This document shows positions 1 to 5,456 of a DNA stretch of 5,456 bases, in pieces. The translations under genes were made by a program, and so were the position numbers. Source of the DNA: Bacillota bacterium (lineage in GTDB: Bacteria; Bacillota; Bacilli; Lactobacillales; Aerococcaceae); NCBI GenBank assembly GCA_023442905.1, contig JAEZWY010000052.1, forward strand, positions 1 through 5,456, written 5' to 3'. The notes below the pieces were generated by a model that worked only from the letters and a program-made list of their open reading frames with translations, made no database searches and was not told the origin of the DNA. How positions within the stretch are numbered: position 1 is the stretch's first letter; each line of letters opens with the position of its first letter.

Positions 1-703
1 GCTCTACGGTTTGTTCAATATAGTTGATTTGGTCACGGTATTCAGCCGCACGTTCAAACTGTAAATCTTCTGAAGCTACTGCCATTTTCGCCTTTAGATC
101 ATCTTTAATATTCTTCACATCACCATTTAAAAAACGACGAATCCGTACTTTTTGTGCTTCATATTCTTCAACAGGGACTTCATGGTCGCAGGGGCCAATA
201 CACTGTCCAAGATGGTAATAGAAACAAGCGCGTTTTTCATTTTTCCCACATTTACGTAAGGGATAAGTTTTTTGGAGTAAATCGAGTGTACCTGTTGCCG
301 CATAAATATTGGGATAGGGACCAAAATATTCGCCACCATCGTCTTCAACCACGGATGTAATGATCATTTGCGGGTCACGTTCTTTAGTAATCTTAATGTA
401 AGGATACATAGTACCGTGTTTTAAGCGGATATTATAGTGCGGTTGATGTTTCTTAATGAGATTAATCTCCAACAATAAACTTTCTTTATCCGTTTGGGTG
501 ATAATATAGTCAAAATGATGAATCTCGCTGACAAGTTGCGCTGTCTTACCAGTATGGGATGATTTGAAATAAGAACGCACACGGTTCTTTAAATTCTTAG
601 CTTTTCCAATATAAATAATTTGGTCTTGCGCATTTTTCATAATATAGCAACCAGGCAAGGCTGGTAAAAGTTTTAGGGTATTTTCAATTAACTCACTGGC
701 CAT
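1..703 (-). CDS. uvrC: UvrABC system protein C, N-terminal part (cut by window edge)
   Basis: UvrC is the nuclease subunit of bacterial nucleotide excision repair; it cuts the damaged strand on both sides of a lesion marked by UvrA and UvrB. The frame is open for 234 codons from the ATG at 703 to the window edge. The GIY-YIG nuclease domain (about residues 14-95) is complete: GCYIM at 18-22, YIGKAKNL from Tyr31, Arg41, and the metal-binding Glu79 in LLLEINLIK, which correspond to the known catalytic Tyr, Arg and Glu of the family. Four cysteines (152, 160, 168, 172) match the cysteine cluster of UvrC, reported to bind iron-sulfur in E. coli. The UVR motif that contacts UvrB begins near 200, with FERAAEYRDQI at 216-226. 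The C-terminal RNase H-like nuclease and helix-hairpin-helix domains lie outside the window. The start is supported by an AAAGGAG site seven or so bases upstream and by the usual UvrC N-terminus. It is transcribed divergently from the other genes. Confidence 0.97.
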   Translation of the reverse strand, partial: MASELIENTLKLLPALPGCYIMKNAQDQIIYIGKAKNLKNRVRSYFKSSHTGKTAQLVSEIHHFDYIITQTDKESLLLEINLIKKHQPHYNIRLKHGTMYPYIKITKERDPQMIITSVVEDDGGEYFGPYPNIYAATGTLDLLQKTYPLRKCGKNEKRACFYYHLGQCIGPCDHEVPVEEYEAQKVRIRRFLNGDVKNIKDDLKAKMAVASEDLQFERAAEYRDQINYIEQTVE

Positions 704-732
704 CAATTGGTCTCCTTTCGTTAGTATTATCG

Positions 733-841
733 GTATTCAATCAGATAACAAAAGTCTGTTCAATCTATAATTATACCACCCATAGAAGGTTTTTGGCAGT
801 AATTTGAATGGTGCAGACTAATCCATGAAGTATTCAACCAG
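733..841 (+). repeat. Near-identical 12-mer direct repeat flanking the uvrC promoter
   Basis: GTATTCAATCAG at 733-744 and GTATTCAACCAG at 830-841 differ at one base and lie about 97 bases apart on either side of the uvrC promoter. The shorter TTCAATC also recurs at 759-765, 23 bases after the copy at 736-742. This could be a regulator-binding pattern, but in AT-rich DNA chance similarity is quite possible. Confidence 0.3.
770..799 (-). promoter_or_regulatory. Probable sigma-A promoter of uvrC, extended -10
   Basis: Read on the minus strand, a perfect TATAAT occupies 775-770 and is preceded by TGG, giving an extended -10 element. The best -35 is CTGCCA at 799-794 (four of six consensus bases) with an 18-base spacer. 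Transcription would begin near 763 and give a leader of about 60 bases before the uvrC ATG at 703. Confidence 0.75.
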
Positions 842-888
842 TAGATGACCAGTAAATCACCTTTGTGTTATAAGGATTGCCCTGAATA

Positions 889-897
889 TGGTAAAAT
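889..897 (+). promoter_or_regulatory. Candidate extended -10 promoter for the phosphoesterase gene
   Basis: TGG followed by TAAAAT at 892-897 forms an extended -10 element. The only -35 at normal spacing is TTATAA at 868-873 (18-base spacer, three of six consensus bases), so the call rests on the extended -10. Initiation near 904 would leave a leader of about 118 bases, long for a simple housekeeping gene. Confidence 0.5.
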
Positions 898-965
898 AAA
901 CATCAAAGCTAACAAGTACAGGCTGGTCTTTTTATAAGCGACTGGATGTAGGTAGATAAAGATGC

Positions 966-999
966 TTTCCTAGACTACGGCATGTGTCTACGAAGGAGA
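966..999 (+). other. Possible leader hairpin masking a second SD-like site
   Basis: TAGAC (971-975) can pair with GTCTA (986-990). After a four-base bulge, TTTCC (966-970) can pair with GGAGA (995-999), including one G-U pair. This would cover an SD-like AAGGAGA at 993-999 that has no usable start codon just downstream. The true SD for the ATG at 1022 (AAGGAGG, 1008-1014) stays outside the stem. The fold has a 10-base loop and a bulge, so it is only a candidate. Confidence 0.25.
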
Positions 1000-1021
1000 T
1001 AGAAACCAAGGAGGAATTGTT

Positions 1022-2383
1022 ATGGCAAAAAAATCGGCTTTCAACACATTATTAGGCTTGGGTACCTTAGCTTTAGGTGCTGCTTATGTTAGGTGGCAAA
1101 ACTATACTGTTGGAACAACAGATTATTTTGTTGAGAATCCTCGTTTCAAAGATAGTTTAAATGGTTTTACCATTGCTCACCTATCTGATTTACACTTACC
1201 TGACCAAAATGTAAACTTGAATGATATTTTAGACCATATCTATAAAATGCAACCAAATATTATCGCCATTACCGGGGATATTGTACAAACGGATGCTTCC
1301 GATTTAGATGAAGCGACCTTGTTTACATTCTTTAAAGCTTTGACTGACATTGCGCCAACATTTGCCACTTTTGGTAACCATGATGCAGCGTCATTGCAAC
1401 ATAACCTTTTAGTTCGCACCATGGGGGCAGCAGGTATTGTCCATTTAAATGACCGGGCAATTACTTATACCTATAAAGGGCAACCACTGACTTTAATGGG
1501 CTTAGATGATAAAATGAACAAATATTTCTTAGTCGGAGATGCACTAAGAACAGTCGATTTAACTACTGAACAAATGGCACAACCAAAGATCTTATTAGCT
1601 CATCACCCAGAAGCTTTCTTACGGTATCATGAAAATATCAACAAATCACCGGATTTAGTTTTATCAGGGCATGCCCATGGTGGTCAAATTCGTATACCAG
1701 GTATTGGTGGTTTATTTGCACCTAACCAAGGAAAATTACCGAAGTATACTTCAGGAGTATTCTATTTGCCAGGCAATCCTGACAAGCAAATGGTAGTATC
1801 TCGTGGGATTGGGGCGTCAAGTTTCCCAATTCGTTTAAACAACCGTCCAGAAGTGATTGCGGTACATTTAACAACGGATATTGAACGCGCTGTAGATGGA
1901 TTAACCAAATCTATTGATTACATCACTGAACAAGAAGGTGGCGTAACAAAACAACAATTAGAAAAGCAATATTTAGCCCGCAAAAAAGAACGAGCAGAAG
2001 CACAAGGTTATTTTTCAGTTTCACCGGATGCCACAGATAGCCAAGAAATTATTGAAGCCATTGACAATGATAGACCAGTGGATGCCTATACATTGATAGC
2101 AAATAAGGAGGAAGAGGACATGACTGATCCAAGAGAAAATCCTTTTGTAGAAAATAATGACTATGATGATGATGTAGTAGACCGTTCAAGTATTGAACTG
2201 CCTAAATATGAAGCTGATGAGGAAAAAGTACCACACAATCCAAGTATTAAACCGTCTTACATCTTGTTAGACCCAGAAACCAATGAAAAAACTGTCGTAG
2301 ATGAAAATGTAGACACAGAGAAAGTTTTCTCTGATAATTTAAATGAAGAAGTATTTATTGTGAAGGACCCTAAGAAACAATAG
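1022..2383 (+). CDS. YkuE-like metallophosphoesterase with long acidic C-terminal extension
   Basis: A calcineurin-like two-metal phosphoesterase of the YkuE/YaeI type, 453 residues. Residues 6-23 form a hydrophobic segment after a Lys-Lys start, likely an uncleaved anchor putting the catalytic domain outside the membrane; there is no twin-arginine motif, unlike the Tat-exported B. subtilis YkuE. The metal-site motifs are all present: SDLH (Asp56, His58), GD (Asp86), GNHD (118-121), LAHHPE (His194) and GHAHGGQ (His217, His219). The catalytic domain ends near residue 285, about where YkuE-like proteins stop. About 168 further residues follow: a charged, probably helical stretch (290-366), then 87 residues with 24 Asp/Glu against 10 Lys/Arg. 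An in-frame ATG (Met367) in that tail has its own strong SD sequence. The start has AAGGAGG seven bases upstream. The gene ends at an intrinsic terminator, so it appears to be transcribed alone. The substrate cannot be told from sequence. The family call is firm; the topology and the role of the tail are inference. Confidence 0.92.
   Translation: MAKKSAFNTLLGLGTLALGAAYVRWQNYTVGTTDYFVENPRFKDSLNGFTIAHLSDLHLPDQNVNLNDILDHIYKMQPNIIAITGDIVQTDASDLDEATLFTFFKALTDIAPTFATFGNHDAASLQHNLLVRTMGAAGIVHLNDRAITYTYKGQPLTLMGLDDKMNKYFLVGDALRTVDLTTEQMAQPKILLAHHPEAFLRYHENINKSPDLVLSGHAHGGQIRIPGIGGLFAPNQGKLPKYTSGVFYLPGNPDKQMVVSRGIGASSFPIRLNNRPEVIAVHLTTDIERAVDGLTKSIDYITEQEGGVTKQQLEKQYLARKKERAEAQGYFSVSPDATDSQEIIEAIDNDRPVDAYTLIANKEEEDMTDPRENPFVENNDYDDDVVDRSSIELPKYEADEEKVPHNPSIKPSYILLDPETNEKTVVDENVDTEKVFSDNLNEEVFIVKDPKKQ
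2105..2122 (+). promoter_or_regulatory. Internal SD site and in-frame ATG in the phosphoesterase gene
   Basis: AAGGAGG at 2105-2111 lies eight bases before an ATG at 2120-2122 that is in frame with the host gene (codon 367). Initiation here would make an 87-residue acidic protein, beginning MTDPRENPF, without a signal or membrane segment. The site is as good as the SD of the gene itself. Against it, the same bases encode Lys-Glu-Glu-Glu, and an identical 13-base stretch occurs at 3698-3710 in the helicase gene with no start codon after it. Confidence 0.4.
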
Positions 2384-2398
2384 GGGTTACACAATAAT

Positions 2399-2430
2399 AA
2401 GAGAGGGCCTAACCATGGCCCTTATCTTTT
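2399..2430 (+). terminator. Intrinsic terminator after the phosphoesterase gene
   Basis: GGGCC (2405-2409) pairs with GGCCC (2417-2421) across a seven-base loop. The stem extends outward by A-U and G-U pairs and, after one bulged A (2424), by AAGA (2399-2402) with TCTT (2425-2428). The run TCTTTT follows the GC core. It begins 16 bases after the stop codon and separates the phosphoesterase gene from the helicase gene. Confidence 0.75.
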
Positions 2431-2485
2431 GTAGCGTGTAACAATCCCATACCAATGAATAACAGTAAAGAAATAGAGGACAAAA

Positions 2486-3844
2486 ATGACAGAAAATGAA
2501 ACACAAATGACAAATTTTATCAGCCAATTGCCTGTAGCACTTCAAGAAAAATGGCAGTCAGCTGGCTTTGGCCAAGCAACTGATATTCAAACGGAAACGT
2601 TCCAACCCATGTATGATGCAAAAAGTGTCATCGCATCTGCGCCAACAGGATCAGGGAAAACTCTGGCTTACTTATTGCCTATTTTAAGCCGGATGGTTGC
2701 AAACCGTGAGGCAGCAAAGCAATATAATGGTGGCGTAAAACTGATTGTTTTAGTACCTTCTCAGGAATTAGCTTCTCAAGTCGGAGATGTAGTTCAAGAT
2801 TGGGCTCGAGCAGTTGACTTTAAGGCTATGAAAATCATTGGTGGCGCCAATGTCAAACGCCAAATTGAAAAAATACGTGAAAGACCAGACATTATTGTGG
2901 GTACTTCTGGGCGGATGATTGAGTTGATTGATCAGCGTAAATTGAAAGTCCATGAAGTGGAGACAATGATTATTGATGAAGCAGATGCCTTATTAGATGC
3001 GGAGCATATCGGGCAGACAAAACAACTGGCAAAAAAATTACCAGGTAGAGCACAAGTGGCTTTATTTTCAGCAACTGTGCCGGATACCTTATCTGGCTTA
3101 GCTAGTGACTTGTTAGCTGAACCGGTTGTGGAATTAGCTGCTGAAAAAATAGGATCTGCCTTTGAAAAACAAAGACGAGATGGCTATATCACGGTGCCTG
3201 TTCGTAAACGTGATGATATGCTGCGTCGTTTAGCGCAAGTTGATGGGATGCAAGCTTTGGTATTTGTTAGAACAGTGGCAGAAATTGAGCAATTGCAACA
3301 AAAACTACAATTTAACCATATTCAAACAGCATACTTACATTCGAAAATGGCCGCGCAAAACCGTCAGCAAGCTATCGCAAAATTTACTAAGGGCGAATAT
3401 ACTTACTTGTTCACAACGGATGTGGCCGCTCGTGGTTTAGATATTGAAGACCTACCTTTAGTGATTCAATATGATTTACCGGCAACGCCTGAACAATATA
3501 CCCACCGTGCTGGTCGAACTGGTCGGATGGGTAAAGACGGCATCGTTTTGACATTCGTGAATGATCGTTCACTTAGAGATTTGAAGAAACAAGTTGGTGA
3601 TGATATTAGTCTAACTGCATTCTATACTTATGGGGGGCAGCTGACTGACCAAGTACCGAGTGCAAGCCAGCGTGACGAGGACCAACTCCTTTTACAAAAG
3701 GAGGAAGAGGTCGAGGCTGTTAAAGCGAAACCAAAGGTGAAGAAGGTTAAGCAAGGTCATAAACCGACGCCGTCAGCTAAGGCGCGTAAGAAAAACCGGA
3801 AACGGGATCATAAGAATAAAGGGGCTAGACGACACAAGGGATAA
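2486..3844 (+). CDS. DEAD-box ATP-dependent RNA helicase, YfmL-like
   Basis: A 452-residue cytoplasmic DEAD-box helicase that would use ATP to remodel RNA. All core motifs are visible: Q motif around 28-35 (Gln35), motif I APTGSGKT 52-59 (Lys58), motif Ia PSQELA, IIGGANVKRQ, DEAD 164-167, SAT 195-197, motif V TTDVAARGLDI 310-320 and motif VI HRAGRTGR 340-347. The GGANVK stretch, the following EKI..PDIIVGT and the GMQALVFVR segment resemble B. subtilis YfmL, linked to ribosome biogenesis. This protein is longer than YfmL (376 residues by memory). The extra part, from about 389, has an acidic run and then a very basic, probably disordered end (413-452, rich in Lys and Arg) that could bind rRNA. 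The start has GAGGA six bases upstream; an in-frame ATG at 2507 (Met8) is less well placed. A terminator lies just before the gene, yet I find no good promoter in the 55 bases between, so transcription may depend on readthrough. CshB is a less likely alternative identity. Confidence 0.93.
   Translation: MTENETQMTNFISQLPVALQEKWQSAGFGQATDIQTETFQPMYDAKSVIASAPTGSGKTLAYLLPILSRMVANREAAKQYNGGVKLIVLVPSQELASQVGDVVQDWARAVDFKAMKIIGGANVKRQIEKIRERPDIIVGTSGRMIELIDQRKLKVHEVETMIIDEADALLDAEHIGQTKQLAKKLPGRAQVALFSATVPDTLSGLASDLLAEPVVELAAEKIGSAFEKQRRDGYITVPVRKRDDMLRRLAQVDGMQALVFVRTVAEIEQLQQKLQFNHIQTAYLHSKMAAQNRQQAIAKFTKGEYTYLFTTDVAARGLDIEDLPLVIQYDLPATPEQYTHRAGRTGRMGKDGIVLTFVNDRSLRDLKKQVGDDISLTAFYTYGGQLTDQVPSASQRDEDQLLLQKEEEVEAVKAKPKVKKVKQGHKPTPSAKARKKNRKRDHKNKGARRHKG
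3686..3703 (+). repeat. Perfect inverted repeat masking an internal SD-like sequence
   Basis: CTCCTTTT (3686-3693) and AAAAGGAG (3696-3703) are perfect inverted copies separated by two bases, which as RNA gives a seven-base-pair stem with a four-base loop. The right arm contains most of an AAGGAGG sequence (3698-3704) inside the helicase coding region. No ATG, GTG or TTG follows at a suitable distance. The hairpin may keep ribosomes off a false initiation site, or it may be a by-product of the codons used. Confidence 0.45.
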
Positions 3845-3874
3845 TCTGGACTGGTCGAATGGCTTGAAATTAGA

Positions 3875-3880
3875 TACAAT
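3875..3880 (+). promoter_or_regulatory. Weak candidate -10 element upstream of glmU
   Basis: TACAAT matches five of six -10 consensus bases, but the hexamer 17 bases upstream (TGGTCG, 3852-3857) matches only three bases of the -35 consensus and there is no TG extension. No terminator hairpin was seen in the 90 bases between the helicase and glmU genes, so glmU may be co-transcribed with the helicase gene whether or not this element works. Confidence 0.3.
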
Positions 3881-3934
3881 AAAGTAGCAATTATCAATAA
3901 TGGATGAATGATTTTAGAGGAGTGAATGTACATA

Positions 3935-5314
3935 ATGAGCGACCGTTATGCAGTGATTCTAGCAGCAGGTAAAGGGACTCGAATGAAGTCTAAGTTGTAT
4001 AAGGTGTTACACCCAGTAGCGGGTAAACCTATGGTAGACCATGTTTTAACTAGCGTGAATAAGGCTGGTATTGATGAAGTAGTGACAATTGTTGGTCATG
4101 GCGCAGATGCAGTCAAGGAATTGTTAGGTGACCGTACGTCATATACAACGCAAACGGAACAATTGGGTACTGGGCATGCTGTACAGCAAGCAGCTGATGT
4201 TTTAGCTGAAAAAAAAGGGACAACTTTAGTTATCTGTGGGGATACACCTTTATTTACAGCAGACACTATTGCGCGTTTGTTAGATGTTCATGAAGAAGCT
4301 GGTTTTAAAGCGACTATTTTAACTGCACCAGCTGATGATCCAACTGGTTACGGTCGTATTGTCCGTGATAAAGAAGGTCAAGTGGTTAAAATCGTTGAGC
4401 AAAAAGATGCTAATGAGGCAGAAAAATTAATTACTGAAATTAATACAGGGACTTATGTTTTTGACAATGCTTTATTATTTGATGCTTTAAATAAAGTTGG
4501 CAATGATAATGCTCAAGGCGAGTATTACTTACCGGATGTGATTGAAATCTTGAAAGAGGCTGGCGAACCTGTAGGGGCTTTCCAAATGGATAACCTAGAT
4601 GAGTCACTTGGGGTAAATGATCGTGTGGCATTAGCTCAAGCTAACCAAACCATGTTTAAACGCATCAATGAAGAACATATGCGTAATGGTGTAACTATTG
4701 TGGATCCGGAAGCAGTTTACATTGAGGCAGATGTTGAAATTGGTGCAGATACTGTGATTGAACCGAATGTTTACCTTAAAGGAGATACGGTTATCGGTGA
4801 AGACTGTCACATTTATGCTGGTACAACGATTCGTGATTCTAAGATTGGTGACCGTGTAAAAGTACGTGCATCCGAAATTGAAGAAAGCCAAGTGAAAGAT
4901 GGCGTGGATATTGGGCCAAATGCGCACTTACGTCCAGCTTCTATCATAGATGAAAATGCACATATTGGTAACTTTGTGGAAATTAAAAAAGCTCATATCG
5001 GTGAAGGGACTAAAGTTGGTCACTTAACTTATATTGGCGATGCAACTTTAGGTAAGAATATCAATGTATCTTGTGGTGTTATTTTTGCAAACTACGATGG
5101 TGTAAACAAACATCATTCAACAATTGGCGATAATTCATTTATCGGATCTGATGTAACGATTATTTCACCAGTAAATGTTGAAGCAAATGCCTTTTTAGCG
5201 GCAGGGTCTACAATTACTAAAAATGTGCCAAGCAAAGCTTTAGGAATTGCGCGTTCACGTCAAGAAAATAAAGATGGTTTTTGGGATAGATTACCAATTG
5301 GTAAAAAAGACTAA
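3935..5314 (+). CDS. glmU: Bifunctional GlmU: glucosamine-1-phosphate acetyltransferase / UDP-GlcNAc pyrophosphorylase
   Basis: GlmU acetylates glucosamine-1-phosphate with acetyl-CoA and then joins the product to UTP, giving UDP-GlcNAc for peptidoglycan and teichoic acid synthesis. The N-terminal uridylyltransferase (about 1-229) shows LAAGKGTRM at 9-17, the [15 protein letters not shown] segment, CGDTPL with metal-binding Asp103, and LGVNDR with Asn228. From about 250 a left-handed beta-helix of hexapeptide repeats carries the acetyltransferase site: His363 in GHLTY and Asn386-Tyr387 in NYDG fall at the same numbers as in the E. coli enzyme. At 459 residues it is full length and very like B. 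subtilis GlmU. The start is a choice. ATG 3935 gives [12 protein letters not shown], matching the family N-terminus, but lies 12 bases from the AGAGGAG site (3916-3922). ATG 3926, in frame, would add three residues but sits only three bases from it. I prefer 3935 on homology. No purine operator (PurBox) was seen upstream. Confidence 0.97.
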   Translation: MSDRYAVILAAGKGTRMKSKLYKVLHPVAGKPMVDHVLTSVNKAGIDEVVTIVGHGADAVKELLGDRTSYTTQTEQLGTGHAVQQAADVLAEKKGTTLVICGDTPLFTADTIARLLDVHEEAGFKATILTAPADDPTGYGRIVRDKEGQVVKIVEQKDANEAEKLITEINTGTYVFDNALLFDALNKVGNDNAQGEYYLPDVIEILKEAGEPVGAFQMDNLDESLGVNDRVALAQANQTMFKRINEEHMRNGVTIVDPEAVYIEADVEIGADTVIEPNVYLKGDTVIGEDCHIYAGTTIRDSKIGDRVKVRASEIEESQVKDGVDIGPNAHLRPASIIDENAHIGNFVEIKKAHIGEGTKVGHLTYIGDATLGKNINVSCGVIFANYDGVNKHHSTIGDNSFIGSDVTIISPVNVEANAFLAAGSTITKNVPSKALGIARSRQENKDGFWDRLPIGKKD

Positions 5315-5347
5315 GATTGCAAAAATTGTAACCAAATTCACATTTTT

Positions 5348-5380
5348 CGATTCGCTATTTAGCTAACAATCGGCGTTTTT
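5348..5380 (+). terminator. Possible weak intrinsic terminator after glmU
   Basis: CGATT (5348-5352) pairs with AATCG (5368-5372), and inside it GCT (5354-5356) pairs with AGC (5361-5363) across an asymmetric internal loop. A run of five T follows at 5376-5380. A separate AT-rich stem (AAAAA, TGT at 5321-5329 with ACATTTTT at 5340-5347) lies just upstream. The stem is interrupted and low in GC, so leaky termination or simple chance is possible. The right arm overlaps the next promoter. Confidence 0.4.
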
Positions 5381-5392
5381 CTATGGTAGAAT
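5363..5392 (+). promoter_or_regulatory. Probable extended -10 promoter for the gene starting at 5440
   Basis: TAGAAT at 5387-5392 is preceded by TGG (5384-5386), an extended -10 element. CTAACA at 5363-5368 matches four of six -35 consensus bases with an 18-base spacer. Initiation near 5399 would give a leader of about 40 bases. The arrangement mirrors the uvrC promoter, with the same TGG and the same 18-base spacing. Confidence 0.6.
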
Positions 5393-5439
5393 AGGTACGA
5401 TAAGAGTGTCTGAGCATTCAGTATTGTGGAGGGAAAAAA

Positions 5440-5456
5440 ATGTCAGAATCTATAGT
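5440..5456 (+). CDS. Start of a downstream gene, probably prs (PRPP synthetase), cut by window edge
   Basis: An ATG at 5440 follows a strong GGAGGG site (5428-5433) at ideal spacing and a plausible promoter. Only the first five full codons, MSESI, plus two bases are visible, so the sequence itself does not identify the product. Ribose-phosphate pyrophosphokinase is suggested only because prs commonly follows glmU in Bacillales and Lactobacillales. Confidence 0.6.

Larger units (their letters stand above)
704..1021. other. Divergent intergenic region between uvrC and the phosphoesterase gene
   Basis: This 318-base spacer contains no credible gene. It holds the uvrC promoter and 5' leader on the minus strand, a candidate rightward promoter near 889-897, a leader of roughly 120 bases before the ATG at 1022, a small leader hairpin (966-999) and a near-repeated 12-mer (733-744 and 830-841). 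The two -10 elements are more than 110 bases apart, so the promoters do not overlap. No LexA-type GAAC-N4-GTTC box, T-box or recognisable riboswitch was seen. Confidence 0.7.

Noticed and set aside
845..937. A 30-codon open frame (MTSKSPLCYKDCPEYG start) in the divergent spacer
   Set aside because: No SD sequence precedes its ATG, and the frame runs through the candidate -10 element at 889-897, so it would not be translated from that transcript.
704..1021. SOS (LexA) control of uvrC
   Set aside because: No GAAC-N4-GTTC type box was found in the spacer on either strand.
2074..2106. A shifted frame ending at the TAA at 2104-2106, which might be the original stop of a phosphoesterase gene before fusion
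   Set aside because: The shifted frame is open for only about ten codons (there is a TAG at 2071) and its peptide shows no similarity I can recognise, so there is no positive sign of a frameshift event.
3845..3934. A glmS-type riboswitch or PurBox upstream of glmU
   Set aside because: The 90-base gap is too short for the ribozyme and shows neither conserved riboswitch sequence nor a CCGAAC-type purine operator.
4209..4216. A run of eight A followed by GGG in glmU, which resembles a slippery frameshift site
   Set aside because: The frame is intact and encodes a normal GlmU sequence here (AEKKGT), no strong downstream hairpin is seen, and no frameshift product is expected from this family.
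4631..4927. A 98-codon minus-strand open frame inside glmU
   Set aside because: It lies opposite the conserved beta-helix of glmU, has no SD sequence or recognisable protein, and is best explained as a coding shadow.

Overview
This window looks like ordinary chromosomal DNA from a low-GC Gram-positive bacterium, most likely of the order Lactobacillales. The reasons are the AT-rich codon use, strong AGGAGG-type Shine-Dalgarno (SD) sites, extended -10 promoters, and best remembered matches to Bacillus subtilis UvrC, YkuE, YfmL and GlmU. I cannot name the genus from sequence alone. I see no transposase, phage gene, integrase, CRISPR array, tRNA or rRNA.

Layout. Bases 1-703 (minus strand) hold the first 234 codons of uvrC, the nucleotide-excision-repair endonuclease, cut by the left edge. 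A 318-base divergent spacer (704-1021) carries a good extended -10 promoter for uvrC and a weaker one for the rightward genes. Bases 1022-2383 encode a membrane-anchored YkuE-like metallophosphoesterase with an unusually long acidic C-terminal extension. An intrinsic terminator follows at about 2399-2430. Bases 2486-3844 encode a YfmL-like DEAD-box RNA helicase with an added basic tail. Bases 3935-5314 encode GlmU, the bifunctional enzyme that makes UDP-N-acetylglucosamine. A 125-base spacer holds a possible weak terminator and a third extended -10 promoter, and a new gene starts at 5440. Only six codons of it are visible; by synteny it is probably prs, PRPP synthetase.

The genes are housekeeping functions that share a neighbourhood rather than one pathway: DNA repair, envelope-associated phosphoester hydrolysis, ribosome or RNA remodelling, cell-wall precursor synthesis and probably nucleotide precursor synthesis. 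GlmU and Prs are a familiar pair in Firmicutes.

I found no convincing new system. The most interesting signal is inside the phosphoesterase gene. A strong SD site is followed by an in-frame ATG at 2120, which could produce a separate 87-residue acidic protein or mark a gene fusion. The counter-argument, that the SD-like bases simply encode Lys-Glu-Glu-Glu, is supported by the same 13-mer in the helicase gene, where no start follows and a hairpin would hide it.
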